DNA of 64,000 nt from Hirudinaria manillensis (Eukaryota; Annelida; Clitellata; Hirudinida; Hirudinidae): NCBI GenBank assembly GCA_034509925.1, contig CM067527.1, forward strand, positions 2,957,501-3,021,500, read 5' to 3'. The notes beneath the pieces are model-generated. The model was not told where the DNA came from. It saw nothing but the letters and a program-made list of their open reading frames with translations, and made no database searches. Position 1 is the stretch's first letter. The number at the start of each line of letters is the position of its first letter. Below are positions 40,221-56,600 of the stretch, in pieces. The position numbers and the translations under genes were made by a program.

Positions 40221-41507
40221 ATGATGATGAAAATGGGAGAGGATAATCCTAGTTTTTGGTAATGCATGACAGTCTAACATAAATGGATTTCTTAATTTTA
40301 TGTAATTCCTCTTAATGGAGAAAGTCTTCTTTGTACGCAACTTCAATTTATCATAAATGTACCGAATAACACGTATAACACCGAATAACACATAACACCA
40401 GCCAGGCTAGTCCTCGTTCTAAGACCAAAATTAATTTGAAATAAAGATACTCCTAGTCTCGTCTATTTAAAGTATTAAAGGTATATCTTATACTAGTTAT
40501 TGCGTTAACCACCTTTATTTATCCTAAATTGTTTACATATTAAAAATTAGTAAAAATAACCCAACGTTTAGGTATGAATATCTCTTACGAATTGGTCGTT
40601 TTTGTCTGACCTTTTTCTTTGTTATTTTCTACATATATTAGCTTTATTTCCTCCGCTCATCCATAATTTCCTCCACGCTTGGTTTTGCTTTTTCTTCGGA
40701 GAATGATAACGTAACTTCGTTGGATATCAGCTTGAATACGATTTCTTCCACTTAAATTACAGGCATCATAAATCAACATTAATTGTAATCAATTGTAATC
40801 TAAATCAGAACTCAAAAGCAGCATGATATAATCAGATGCTGATACTGTCAAATAACAGTGATTGACTTAACGTTAAAATTAGATATTTTAAACATAAATT
40901 TGTCAAATTTCATTGTTATCATTTTAATAGATGAACATATGACGTGTATTTATTGGTTTCAATTATAGATGTCGCAGTGCAATAGAAAACGATATATATA
41001 TTACCATTTCATCTAATTATATCTAGTGCAAGCCCAGCATTAAGAATATCAAAGTGAGCCCTCAGATTCTGTTTGCAATAAAGAATAGAATAATAATATG
41101 TGAGTTACAATTCTTTTAAATTAAATCTTCTAATTTATCTTGGCATAATATTTGTTACTTGTGCTGATGTCTTGCTGCACCGCATTCAATAGGTTAAATA
41201 AACTTTGGTCTCAAAATCGATAGCTGCATGAATACAACAGAATGATTATAAATAACCAACGTAATCAGACCTTCAAGAATAATTCACTCATGCATTTCAT
41301 AGAAATATGTTTTTATTTACATGATTATTTCAAGAAAACAATGTCTACTGAATCATTATTCCATGCCATAATAAATCAATCAGAACAAGAAATACGTCTT
41401 AAGAAAAATTTAATCATTACTCAGTTAATGAATTAATTAATTTCATTATAATACCGGTATAACAATATATAATAACGCTAATATATGATGATGATGATGA
41501 TAATAAC

Positions 41508-41559
<52 letters not shown>

Positions 41560-41672
41560 TTATAGATAACAATAACAATTGTTAATATATTATTATAATA
41601 ATATAATATTGATGATCTTCAAATATTTAATTTTAAAGTATTTAATTAATATTTCATTAAAGAAACCTGACG
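40221..41672. other. AT-rich region before gene E
   Basis: Positions 40405-40470 match 37190-37255, the far side of the gene D duplication. An AAT microsatellite lies at about 41501-41559. The promoter of gene E should be here, but no TATA box is certain. The block shared by genes A and B is not present. Confidence 0.4.
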
Positions 41673-44600
41673 ATGACCCAACGAAAAGGTCTGACGATAC
41701 TCCTATTCTTCCTGACGTCTCTCATTTCCATTGACGCCCTGGTTAACTGTGGAAAGGTGGCAGATGAAGATAACAGGTTTCCACAGGTCGGAAGTGATTA
41801 CCAAGAAGAGGACAAGCTAAAGACTGATCCGCCGGTTAGCTCTTAGAATATTTTATTAATTGGATTATAATAACTGATTAATCAGAAACCATCGATTGAT
41901 TAATTGAATAATAATAATAATGATAATATTTTAATTAAAAAATTGAATGGAAATTAATAAAAGCATTTAATTTAGCAAGAGATGAGCTGAGGTTATATCA
42001 ATTATACAATATTTATTAAGTTATTAAAATTATTTTCAATAATTATTTTTAATTATTTAATTATTACGTCATTATTTTTGAACGATTAATGTTTACATTT
42101 AATTAAACAATGTAGTGCTATCCTGCTTATGACGTGGAAACACCGGAAGAATATCCACAAGATCTGCAAGAACCAGTGCTGATTGTAAATTTATAAACTT
42201 CTGATTATTTTTTTTCTTTAAGAATGCATCGTTGCATCGCAATATAATTTTAAAATTATAATTAATAAAATTAAAATAATTATATCTATTACACTGGGTC
42301 CATGGTTATAACACTATTATTGGAAATAATTTAATAAAAACAATGTTTCTAATGTGAGGATGAAACACATCAACATGAAATCGACTCCGACGAGACTCGG
42401 ACCGCAGAATTGTAAGTTGCTTCCTCTTAAATATAACAGTTAGAAGTAATAAGTTTAAAATCTTTCTAAATGTTTTTGCAAAATATTCTTATATAATTCG
42501 TGCTATAATACAGAGTCATTTAACAAAATTAAATTTTCAATAAAATAATTTATCATTTCAAAAAAATACACAAAATAATCCACTTATGCAAACATCTTCG
42601 TTGAATATAACGTTCAATCCATCACAGTACAGATGATGATCATGAACAAAACAATGGCGAATACCAACCAAATCCAAAATTTAAAACGGATAAAGTATTT
42701 TCCCCGCCTCTAGTATATTTATTAAATTGTTACAAATTATTTTTAAAGCTCAATCAATAAATAGCTACTCAATAATTATTAATTTATTAACTGATAATTT
42801 ATTATCATAAATCACTATAATCATAACATATCATAATCACATCATAATCATTTATAATCAAAAAAGAAATCCTTAGGATGTTTATTCATTAATTACCTCA
42901 TTAAATACAATTAATTAACTCATTAAGTACGACCATGGTTATGAAGAGGAACAAACAATGAAACGACCGGAAAAATCGCATCCTGTAAATTTATAAACTT
43001 CTGATTATTTTTTTAAAATGTTTTCTTTAATATGATATTATTAGAAAATAATTTATTGGATTTATATTATTTGAAATAAATTAATGAAAATAATGTTTCC
43101 AATGTAAGGATGAAACACATCAACATGAAATCGTATCTGTCAAGACTTTGAAGACAAAAGCGTAAGTTACTTTTGATCTTGAATTAATTAAAAGTTATCG
43201 AGTAAAACAACAGTTAGAAGTGATAAGTTTTAAAATCTTTCCAAATGTTTTTGCAAAATATTCTTATATAATTCGTGCTGAGATACAGGGTCATTTAACA
43301 AATTAAATTTTCAATAAAATATTTATCATTTAAAATCATCGCCTCGTCACAAAATAATCCACTTATTCAAACATCTTTCTTGAATATAACGTTCAATCCA
43401 CCACAGTAAAGATGATGATCATGAAGAAAACAATGGCGAATACCAACCAAATCCAAAATTTAAAACGGATAAAGTATTTCCCCGCCTCTAGTATATTTAT
43501 TAAATTGTTACAAATTATTTTTAAAGCTCAATCAATCAATAAATAGCTTCTCAATAATTATTAATTTATTAACTGATAATTTATTATCATAAATCACTAT
43601 AATCATAACATATCATAATCATTTATAATCAAAAAAGAAATCCTTAGGATGTTAATTCATTAAATACAATTAATTAACACATTAAGTACGACCATGATGA
43701 TGAAGAGGAACAAACAATGAAACGACCGGAAAAATCGCATCCTGTAAATTTATAAACTTCTAATTATTATTTTTCTTAAAGAATGTATCGTTGCATCGAA
43801 TTATAATTAGTATAATTATTATAATTATATCTATTATACTGGGTCCATGGTTACAACACTATTATTGGAAATAAATTAATAAAAACAATGTTTCTAATGT
43901 GAGGATGAAACACATCAACATGAAATCGACTCCGGCAAGACTTGGAGCACAGAATTGTAAGTTGCTTCCTCGTAAATTCAACAGTTAGTGGTAATAAGTT
44001 TAAAATCTTTCTAAATGTTTTTGCAAAATATTCTTATATAATTCGTGCTGAGATACAGGGTCATTTAACAAATTTAAATTTTCAATAAAATAATTTATCA
44101 TTTCAAATCATCGCCTCGTCACAAAATAATCCACTTATTCAAACATCTTCGTTGAATATAACGTTCAATCCACCACAGTAAAGATGATGATCATGAAGAA
44201 AACAATGGCGAATACCAACCAAATCCAAAATTTAAAACGGATAAAGTATTTTCCCCGCCTCTAGTATATTTATTAAATTGTTACAAATTATTTTTAAAGC
44301 TCAATCAATAAATAGCTTCTCAATAATTATTAATTTATTAACTGATAATTTATTATCATAAATCACTATAATCATAACATATCATAATCATTTATAATCA
44401 TAACAGAAATCCTTAGGATGTTAATTCATTAAATACCTCATTAAATACAATTAATTAACACATTAAGTACGACCATGGTTATGAAGAGGAACCAACAGTG
44501 AAAGGAACGGAAAAATCGCATCCTGTAAATTTATAAACTTCTGATTATAATTTTTCTTAAAGAATGTATCGTTGCATCGAATTATAATTAATATAATTAT

Positions 44601-47600
44601 TATAATTATATCTATTATACTGGGTCCATGGTTACAACACTATTATTGGAAATAAATTAATAAAAACAATGTTTCTAATGTAAGGATGAAACACATCAAC
44701 ATGAAATCGACTCCGGCAAGACTTGGAGCACAGAATTGTAAGTTGCTTCCTCGTAAATTCAACAGTTAGTGGTAATAAGTTTCAAATCTTTCTAAATGTT
44801 TTTGCAAAATATTCTTATATAATTCGTGCTGCGATACAGGGTCATTTAACAAATTTAAATTTTCAATAAAATGGTTTATCATTTAAAATCATCGCCTCGT
44901 CACAAAATAATCCACTTATTCAAACATCTTTCTTGAATATAACGTTCAATCCACCACAGTAAAGATGATGATCATGAAGAAAACAATGGCGAATACCAAC
45001 CAAATCCAAAATTTAAAACGGATAAAGTATTTTCCCCGCCTCTAGTATATTTATTAAATTGTTACAAATTATTTTTAAAGCTCAATCAATAAATAGCTTC
45101 TCAATAATTATTAATTTATTAACTGATAATTAATTATCATAAATTACTATAATCATAACATATCATAATCATTTATAATCATAACAGAAATCCTTAGGAT
45201 GTTAATTCATTAAATACCTCATTAAATACAATTAACACATTAAGTACGACCATGGTTATGAAGAGGAACCAACAGTGAAAGGAACGGAAAAATCGCATCC
45301 TGTAAATTTATAAACTACTGATTATAATTTTTCTTAAAGAATGTATCGTTGCATCGCATTATAATTAATATAATTATTATAATTATATCTATTATACTGG
45401 GTCCATGGTTACAACACTATTATTGGAAATAATTTAATATAAACAATGTTTCCGACATGAGGATGAAACGCATCAACATGAAATCGACTCCGACGAGACT
45501 TGGAGCACAGAATTGTAAGTTGCTTCCTCGTAAATTCAACAGTTAGTGGTAATAAGTTTAAAATCTTTCTAAATGTTTTTGCAAAATATTCTTATATAAT
45601 TCGTGCTGAGATACAGGGTCATTTAACAAATTTAAATTTTCAATAAAATAGTTTATCATTTAAAATCATCGCCTCGTCACAAAATAATCCACTTATTCAA
45701 ACATCTTTCTTGAATATAACGTTCAATCCACCACAGTACAGATGATGATTATGAAGAAAACGATGGCGAATACCAACCAAATCCAAAATTTAAAACGGAT
45801 AAAGTATTTTCCCCGCCTCTAGTATATTTATTAAATTGTTACAAATTATTTTTAAAGCTCAATCAATAAATAGCTTCTCAATAATTATTAATTTATTAAC
45901 TGATAATTTATTATCAAAAATCACTATTATCATAACATATCATAATCATTTATAATCATAACATAAATCCTTAGGATGTTAATTCATTAAATACAATTAA
46001 CACATTAAGTACGACCATGGTTATGAAGAGGAACCAACAGTGAAAGGATCGGAAAAATCGCATCCTGTAAATTTAGAAACTTCTGATTATTTTTTTTTAA
46101 ATTTTTCTTTAATATGATATTATTAGAAATAATTTATTGGAATTATATTATTGGAAATAATTTAATATAAACAATGTTTCCGACATGAGGATGAAACGCA
46201 TCAACATGAAATCGTATCTGTCAAGACTTTGAAGACAAAAGCGTAACTTACTTTTGATCTTGAATTAATTAAAAGTTATCGTGTGAAATATTTTTTGCAA
46301 AATATGTCTATATAATTCGCTCGTTGAACATGCTTAAACGTTCATCAAAATGCTTAATTATTTAGTAATTCAATGCATCATCGCAACATAATTCACTTGA
46401 ACGTACATCTCTATTGAACATATCCCACAACAGTTAGAAGTGATAAGTTTAAAATCTTTCCAATTGTTTTTGCAAAATATTCTTATATAATTCGTGCTAA
46501 GATACAGGGTCATTTCATAAATTAAAATTTTCAATAAAATAATTTATCATTTAAAATCATCGCCTCGTCACAAAATAATCCACTTATTCAAACATCTTCG
46601 TTGAATATAACGTTCAATCCACCACAGTAAAGATGATGATCATGAAGAAAACAATGGCGAATACCAACCAAATCCAAAATTTAAAACGGATCAAGTATTT
46701 GCCCCGCCTCTAGTATATTTATTAAATTGTTACAAATTATTTTTAAAGCTCAATCAATAAATAGCTTCTCAATAATTATTAATTTATTAACTGATAATTT
46801 ATTATCATAAATCACTATGATCATAACATATCATAATCACATCATAATAATTTATAATCAAAAAAGAAATCCTTAGGATGTTAATTCATTAAATACAATT
46901 AACACATTAAGTACGACCATGGTTATGAAGAGGAACCAACAGTGAAAGGAACGGAAAAATCGCATCCTTAAATTTATAAACTTCTAATTATTATTTTTCT
47001 TAAAGAATGTATCGTTGCATCGAATTATAATTAAAATAATTATTATAATTATATCTATTATACTGGGTGCATGGTTACAACACTATTATTGGAAATAAAT
47101 TAATAAAAACAATGTTTCTAATGTAAGGATGAAACACATCAACATGAAATCGACTCCGACGAGACTTGGAGCACAGAATTGTAAGTTGCTTCCTCGTAAA
47201 TTCAACAGTTAGTGGTAATAAGTTTAAAATCTTTCTAAATGTTTTTGCAAAATATTCTTATATAATTCGTGCTGAGATACAGGGTCATTTAACAAATTTA
47301 AATTTTCAATAAAATAGTTTATCATTTAAAATCATCGCCTCGTTACAAAATAATCCACTTATGCAAACATCTTCGTTGAATATAACGTTCAATCCACCAC
47401 AGTAAAGATGATGATCATGAAGAAAACAATGGCGAATACCAACCAAATCCAAAATTTAAAACGGATAAAGTATTTTCCCCGCCTCTAGTATATTTATTAA
47501 ATTGTTACAAATTATTTTTAAAGCTCAATCAATAAATAGCTTTTAAATAATGAATAATTTATTAACTGATAACTTATTATCATAGATCACTATAATCATA

Positions 47601-50600
47601 ACATATCATAATCACATCATAATCATTTATAATCAAAAAGAAATCCTTAGGATGTTAATTCATTAAATACAATTAACACATTAAGTACGACCATGGTTAT
47701 GAAGAGGAACCAACAGTGAAAGGATCGGAAAAAATCGCATCCTGTAAATTTATAAACTTCTGATTATAATTTTTTCTTAAAGAATGTATCGTTGCATCGA
47801 ATTATAATTAATATAATTATTATAATTATATCTATTATACTGGGTCCATGGTTACAACACTATTATTGGAAATAAATTAATAAAAACAATGTTTCTAATG
47901 TAAGGATGAAACACATCAACATGAAATCGACTCCGGCAAGACTTGGAGCACAGAATTGTAAGTTGCTTCCTCGTAAATTCAACAGTTAGTGGTAATAAGT
48001 TTAAAATCTTTCTAAATGTTTTGCAAAATATTCTTATATAATTCGTGCTGAGATACAGGGTCATTTAACAAATTTAAATTTTCAATAAAATAGTTTATCA
48101 TTTAAAATCATCGCCTCAATACAAAATAATCCACTTATGCAAACATCTTCGTTGAATATAACGTTCAATCCACCACAGTAAAGATGATGATCATGAAGAA
48201 AACAATGGCGAATACCAACCAAATCCAAAATTTAAAACGGATAAAGTATTTTCCCCGCCTCTAGTATATTTATTAAATTGTTACAAATTATTTTTAAAGC
48301 TCAATCAATAAATAGCTTCTCAATAATTATTAATTTATTAACTGATAATTTATTATCATAAATCACTATAATCATGACATATCATAATCACATCATAATC
48401 ATTTATAATCAAAAAAGAAATCCTTAGGATGTTAATTCATTAAATACAATTAACACATTAAGTACGACCATGGTTATGAAGAGGAACCAACAGTGAAAGG
48501 AACGGAAAAATCGCATCCTGTAAATTTATAAACTACTGATTATAATTTTTCTTAAAGAATGTATCGTTGCATCGCATTATAATTAATATAATTATTATAA
48601 TTATATATTATACTGGGTCCATGGTTACAACACTATTATTGGAAATAAATTAATAAAAACAATGTTTCTAATGTAAGGATGAAACACATCAACATGAAAT
48701 CGACTCCGGCAAGACTTGGAGCACAGAATTGTAAGTTGCTTCCTCGTAAATTCAACAGTTAGTGGTAATAAGTTTAAAATCTTTCTAAATGTTTTTGCAA
48801 AATATTCTTATATAATTCGTGCTGAGATACAGGGTCATTTAACAAATTTAAATTTTCAATAAAATAGTTTATCATTTAAAATCATCGCCTCGTAACAAAA
48901 TAATCCACTTATGCAAACATCTTCGTTGAATATAACGTTCAATCCACCACAGTAAAGATGATGATCATGAAGAAAACAATGGCGAATACCAACCAAATCC
49001 AAAATTTAAAACGGATAAAGTATTTTCCCCGCCTCTGGTATATTTATTAAATTGTTACAAATTATTTTTAAAGCTCAATCAATAAATAGCTTCTCAATAA
49101 TTATCAATTTATTAACTGATAATTAATTATCATAACATATCATAATCATTTACAATCATAACAGAAATCCTTAGGATGTTAATTCATTAAATACCTCATT
49201 AAATACAATTAATTAACACATTAAGTACGACCATGGTTATGAAGAGGAACCAACAGTGAAAGGAACGGAAAAATCGCATCCTGTAAATTTATAAACTACT
49301 GATTATAATTTTTCTTAAAGAATGTATCGTTGCATCGAATTATAATTAATATAATTATTATAATTATATCTATTATACTGGGTCCATGGTTACAACACTA
49401 TTATTGGAAATAAATTAATAAAAACAATGTTTCTAATGTAAGGATGAAACACATCAACATGAAATCGACTCCGGCAAGACTTGGAGCACAGAATTGTAAG
49501 TTGCTTCCTCGTAAATTCAACAGTTAGTGGTAATAAGTTTAAAATCTTTCTAAATGTTTTTGCAAAATATTCTTATATAATTCGTGCTGAGGTACAGGGT
49601 CATTTAACAAATTTAAATTTTCAATAAAATAGTTTATCATTTAAAATCATCGCCTCGTCACAAAATAATCCACTTATTCAAACATCTTTCTTGAATATAA
49701 CGTTCAATCCACCACAGTACAGATGATGATCATGAAGAAAACAATGGCGAATACCAACCAAATCCAAAATTTAAAACGGATAAAGTATTTTCCCCGCCTC
49801 TAGTATATTTATTAAATTGTTACAAATTATTTTTAAAGCTCAATCAATAAATAGCTTCTCAATAATTATTAATTTATTAACTGATAATTTATTATCATAA
49901 ATCACTATAATCATAACATATCATAATCATTTATAATCAGAAAAGAAATCTTTAGGATGTTAATTCATTAATTACCTCATTAAATACAATTAATTAATAC
50001 ATTAAGTACGACCATGGTTATGAAGAGGAACCAACAGTGAAAGGAACGGAAAAATCGCATCCTGTAAATTTATAAACTTCTGATTATTATTTTTCTTAAA
50101 GAATGTATCGTTGCATCGCATTATAATTAATATAATTATTATAATTATATCTATTATACTGGGTCCATGGTTACAACACTATTATTGGAAATAAATTAAT
50201 AAAAACAATGTTTCTAATGTGAGGATGAAACACATCAACATGAAATCGACTCCGAGGAGACTCGGACTGCAGAATTGTAAGTTGCTTCCTCTTAAATTCA
50301 ACAGTTAGTGGTAATAAGTTTAAAATCTTTCAAAATGTTTTTCCAAAATATTCTTCTATAATTCGTGCTGACATACATGGTCATTTAACAAATTTAAATT
50401 TTCAATAAAATAATTTATCATTTAAAATCATCGCCACGTCACAAAATAAACCACTTATGAAAACATCGTTGAATATAACGTTCAATCCATCACAGTACAC
50501 TTGATGATTATGAACAAAACAATGGCGAATACCAACCAAATCCAAAATCGGATCAAGTATTTTCCCCGCCTCTAGTATATTTATTAAATTGTTTCCAAAT

Positions 50601-53600
50601 TATTTTTAAAGCTCAATCAATAAATAGCTTCTCAATAATTATTAATTTATTAACTGATAATTTATTATCATAAATCACTATAATCATAACATATCATAAT
50701 AACATCATAATCATTTATAATCATAAAAGAAATCCTTAGGATGTTTATTCATTAATTACCTCATTAATTCCAATTAATTAACTCATTAAGTACGACCATG
50801 GTTATGAAGAGGAACAAACAATGAAACGACCGGAAAAATCGCATCCTGTAAATTTAGAAACTTCTGATTATTTTTTTAAAATTTTTCTTTAATATGATAT
50901 TATTAGAAATAATTTATTGGATTTATATTATTTGAAATAATTTAATGAAAATAATGTTTCCAATGCGAGGTTGAAACACATCAAGATGAAATCGTATCTG
51001 TCAAGACTTTGAAGACAAAAGCGTAACTTACTTTTGATCTTGAATTAATTAAAAGTTATCGAGTAAAATATTTTTTTGCAAAATATGTCTATATAATTCG
51101 CTCGTTGAACATCAAAACGTTCATCAAAATGCTTAATTATTTAGTAATTCAATGCATCATCGCAACATAATTCACTTGAACGTACATCTCTATTGAACAT
51201 ATCCCACAACAGTTAGAAGTGATAAGTTTAAAATCTTTCCAATTGTTTTTGCAAAATATTCTTATATAATTCGTGCTAAGATACAGGGTCATTTCATAAA
51301 TTAAAATTTTCAATAAAATAATTTATCATTTAAAATCATCGCCTCGTCACAAAATAATCCACTTATTCAAATATCTTCGTTGAATATAACGTTCAATCCA
51401 CCACAGTAAAGATGATGATCATGAAGAAAACAATGGCGAATACCAACGAAATATAAAACTTAAAACGGATCAAGTATTTGCCCCGCCTCTAGTATATTTA
51501 TTAAATTGTTACAAATTATTTTTAAAGCTCAATCAATAAATACCTCATCAATAAATAGCTTCTCAATAATTATTAATTTATTAACTGATAATTTATTATC
51601 ATAAATCACTATAATCATAACATATCATAATCACATCATAATCATTTATAATCAAAAAAGAAATCCTTAGGATGTTAATTCATTAAATACAATTAACACA
51701 TTAAGTACGACCATGGTTATGAAGAGGAACCAACAGTGAAAGGAACGGAAAAATCGCATTCTGTAAATTTATAAATTTCTGATTATAATTTTTCTTAAAG
51801 AATGTATCGTTGCATCGAATTATAATTAATATAATTATTATAATTATATCTATTATACTGGGTCCATGGTTACAACACTATTATTGGAAATAAATTAATA
51901 AAAACAATGTTTCTAATGTAAGGATGAAACACATCAACATGAAATCGACTCCGGCAAGACTTGGAGCACAGAATTGTAAGTTGCTTCCTCGTAAATTCAA
52001 CAGTTAGTGGTAATAAGTTTCAAATCTTTCTAAATGTTTTTGCAAAATATTCTTATATAATTCGTGCTGAGATACAGGGTCATTTAACAAATTTAAATTT
52101 TCAATAAAATAGTTTATCATTTAAAATCATCGCCTCGTAACAAAATAATCCACTTATGCAAACATCTTCGTTGAATATAACGTTCAATCCACCACAGTAA
52201 AGATGATGATCATGAAGAAAACAATGGCGAATACCAACCAAATCCAAAATTTAAAACGGATAAAGTATTTTCCCCGCCTCTGGTATATTTATTAAATTGT
52301 TACAAATTATTTTTAAAGCTCAATCAATAAATAGCTTCTCAATAATTATCAATTTATTAACTGATAATTAATTATCATAAATTACTATAATCATAACATA
52401 TCATAATCATTTATAATCATAACAGAAATCCTTAGGATGTTAATTCATTAAATACCTCATTAAATACAATTAACACATTAAGTACGACCATGGTTATGAA
52501 GAGGAACCAACAGTGAAAGGAACGGAAAAATCGCATCCTGTAAATTTATAAACTTCTGATTATAATTTTTCTTAAAGAATGTATCGTTGCATCGAATTAT
52601 AATTAATATAATTATTATAATTATATCTATTATACTGGGTCCATGGTTACAACACTATTATTGGAAATAAATTAATAAAAACAATGTTTCTAATGTAAGG
52701 ATGAAACACATCAACATGAAATCGACTCCGGCAAGACTTGGAGCACAGAATTGTAAGTTGCTTCCTCGTAAATTCAACAGTTAGTGGTAATAAGTTTCAA
52801 ATCTTTCTAAATGTTTTTGCAAAATATTCTTATATAATTCGTGCTGCGATACAGGGTCATTTAACAAATTTAAATTTTCAATAAAATGGTTTATCATTTA
52901 AAATCATCGCCTCGTCACAAAATAATCCACTTATTCAAACATCTTCGTTGAATATAACGTTCAATCCACCACAGTAAAGATGATGATCATGAAGAAAACA
53001 ATGGCGAATACCAACCAAATCCAAAATTTAAAACGGATAAAGTATTTTCCCCGCCTCTAGTATATTTATTAAATTGTTACAAATTATTTTTAAAGCTCAA
53101 TCAATAAATAGCTTCTCAATAATTATTAATTTATTAACTGATAATTAATTATCATAAATTACTATAATCATAACATATCATAATCATTTATAATCATAAC
53201 AGAAATCCTTAGGATGTTAATTCATTAAATACCTCATTAAATACAATTAACACATTAAGTACGACCATGGTTATGAAGAGGAACCAACAGTGAAAGGAAC
53301 GGAAAAATCGCATCCTGTAAATTTATAAACTACTGATTATAATTTTTCTTAAAGAATGTATCGTTGCATCGAATTATAATTAATATAATTATTATAATTA
53401 TATCTATTATACTGGGTCCATGGTTACAACACTATTATTGGAAGTAAATTAATAAAAACAATGTTTCTAATCTAAGGATGAAACACATCAACATGAAATC
53501 GACTCCGACGAGACTTGGAGCACAGAATTGTAAGTTGCTTCCTCGTAAATTCAACAGTTAGTGGTAATAAGTTTAAAATCTTTCTAAATGTTTTTGCAAA

Positions 53601-56600
53601 ATATTCTTATATAATTCGTGCTGAGATACAGGGTCATTTAACAAATTTAAATTTTCAATAAAATGGTTTATCATTTAAAATCATCGCCTCGTCACAAAAT
53701 AATCCACTTATTCAAACATCTTTCTTGAATATAACGTTCAATCCACCACAGTAAAGATGATGATCATGAAGAAAACAATGGCGAATACCAACCAAATCCA
53801 AAATTTAAAACGGATAAAGTATTTTCCCCGCCTCTAGTATATTTATTAAATTGTTACAAATTATTTTTAAAGCTCAATCAATAAATAGCTTCTCAATAAT
53901 TATTAATTTATTAACTGATAATTAATTATCATAAATTACTATAATCATAACATATCATAATCATTTATAATCAAAAAAGAAATCCTTAGGATGTTAATTC
54001 ATTAAATACAATTAACACATTAAGTACGACCATGGTTATGAAGAGGAACCAACAGTGAAAGGAACGGAAAAATCGCATTCTGTAAATTTATAAATTTCTG
54101 ATTATTTTTTTAAAATATTTCTTTAATATGATATTATTAGAAATAATTTATTGGATTTATATTATTTGAAATAATTTAATGAAAATAATGTTTCCAATGC
54201 GAGGTTGAAACACATCAAGATGAAATCGTATCTGTCAAGACTTTGAAGACAAAAGCGTAACTTACTTTTGATCTTGAATTAATTAAAAGTTATCGTGTGA
54301 AATATTTTTTTGCAAAATATGTCTATATAATTCGCTCGTTGAACATGTTTAAACGTTCATCAAAATGCTTAATTATTTAGTAATTCAATGCATCATCGCA
54401 ACATAATTCACTTGAACGTACATCTCTATTGAACATATCCCACAACAGTTAGAAGTGATAAGTTTAAAATCTTTCCAATTGTTTTTGCAAAATATTCTTA
54501 TATAATTCGTGCTAAGATACAGGGTCATTTCATAAATTAAAATTTTCAATAAAATAATTTATCATTTAAAATCATCGCCTCGTCACAAAATAATCCACTT
54601 ATTCAAACATCTTCGTTGAATATAACGTTCAATCCACCACAGTAAAGATGATGATCATGAAGAAAACAATGGCGAATACCAACGAAATATAAAACTTAAA
54701 ACGGATCAAGTATTTTCCCCGCCTCTAGTATATTTATTAAATTGTTACAAATTATTTTTAAAGCTCAATCAATAAATAGCTTCTCAATAATTATTAATTT
54801 ATTAACTGATAATTTATTATCATAAATCACTATGATCATAACATATCATAATCACATCATAATAATTTATAATCAAAAAAGAAATCCTTAGGAGGTTAAT
54901 TCATTAAATACCTCATTAAATACAATTAACACATTAAGTACGACCATGGTTATGAAGAGGAACCAACAGTGAAAGGAACGGAAAAATCGCATCCTTAAAT
55001 TTATAAACTTCTAATTATTATTTTTCTTAAAGAATGTATCGTTGCATCGAATTATAATTAAAATAATTATTATAATTATATCTATTATACTGGGTGCATG
55101 GTTACAACACTATTATTGGAAATAAATTAATAAAAACAATGTTTCTAATGTAAGGATGAAACACATCAACATGAAATCGACTCCGACGAGACTTGGAGCA
55201 CAGAATTGTAAGTTGCTTCCTCGTAAATTCAACAGTTAGTGGTAATAAGTTTAAAATCTTTCTAAATGTTTTTGCAAAATATTCTTATATAATTCGTGCT
55301 GAGATACAGGGTCATTTAACAAATTTAAATTTTCAATAAAATAGTTTATCATTTAAAATCATCGCCTCGTTACAAAATAATCCACTTATGCAAACATCTT
55401 CGTTGAATATAACGTTCAATCCACCACAGTAAAGATGATGATCATGAAGAAAACAATGGCGAATACCAACCAAATCCAAAATTTAAAACGGATAAAGTAT
55501 TTGCCCCGCCTCTAGTATATTTATTAAATTGTTACAAATTATTTTTAAAGCTCAATCAATAAATAGCTTCTCAATAATTATTAATTTATTAACTGATAAT
55601 TTATTATCATAAATCACTATAATCATAACATATCATAATCACATCATAATCATTTATAATCAAAAAAGAAATCCTTAGGATGTTAATTCATTAAATACAA
55701 TTAACACATTAAGTACGACCATGGTTATGAAGAGGAACCAACAGTGAAAGGAACGGAAAAATCGCATCCTGTAAATTTATAAACTTCTGATTATAATTTT
55801 TCTTAAAGAATGTATCGTTGCATCGAATTATAATTAATATAATTATTATAATTATATCTATTATACTGGGTCCATGGTTACAACACTATTATTGGAAATA
55901 AATTAATAAAAACAATGTTTCTAATGTAAGGATGAAACACATCAACATGAAATCGACTCCGGCAAGACTTGGAGCACAGAATTGTAAGTTGCTTCCTCGT
56001 AAATTCAACAGTTAGTGGTAATAAGTTTAAAATCTTTCTAAATGTTTTTGCAAAATATTCTTATATAATTCGTGCTGAGATACAGGGTCATTTAACAAAT
56101 TTAAATTTTCAATAAAATAGTTTATCATTTAAAATCATCGCCTCAATACAAAATAATCCACTTATGCAAACATCTTCGTTGAATATAACGTTCAATCCAC
56201 CACAGTAAAGATGATGATCATGAAGAAAACAATGGCGAATACCAACCAAATCCAAAATTTAAAACGGATAAAGTATTTTCCCCGCCTCTAGTATATTTAT
56301 TAAATTGTTACAAATTATTTTTAAAGCTCAATCAATAAATAGCTTCTCAATAATTATTAAATTATTAACTGATAATTTATTATCATAAATCACTATGATC
56401 ATAACATATCATAATCACATCATAATCATTTATAATCAAAAAAGAAATCCTTAGGATGTTAATTCATTAAATACAATTAACACATTAAGTACGACCATGG
56501 TTATGAAGAGGAACCAACAGTGAAAGGAACGGAAAAATCGCATCCTGTAAATTTATAAACTTCTGATTATAATTTTTCTTAAAGAATGTATCGTTGCATC

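Larger units (their letters stand above)
43109..50969 (+). repeat. higher-order block, copy 1 (units 2-11)
   Basis: Ten units whose private variants reappear in the same order in units 12-21. Exon a starts of units 3 to 11 lie 8.01-8.04 kb before those of units 13 to 21. Unit 2 lacks about 150 bp of intron that unit 12 keeps. Confidence 0.85.

Noticed and set aside
47852..48064. Minus-strand open frames inside the array (also 58207-58410)
   Set aside because: They are antisense readings across exon a and its introns and owe their openness to the repeat.
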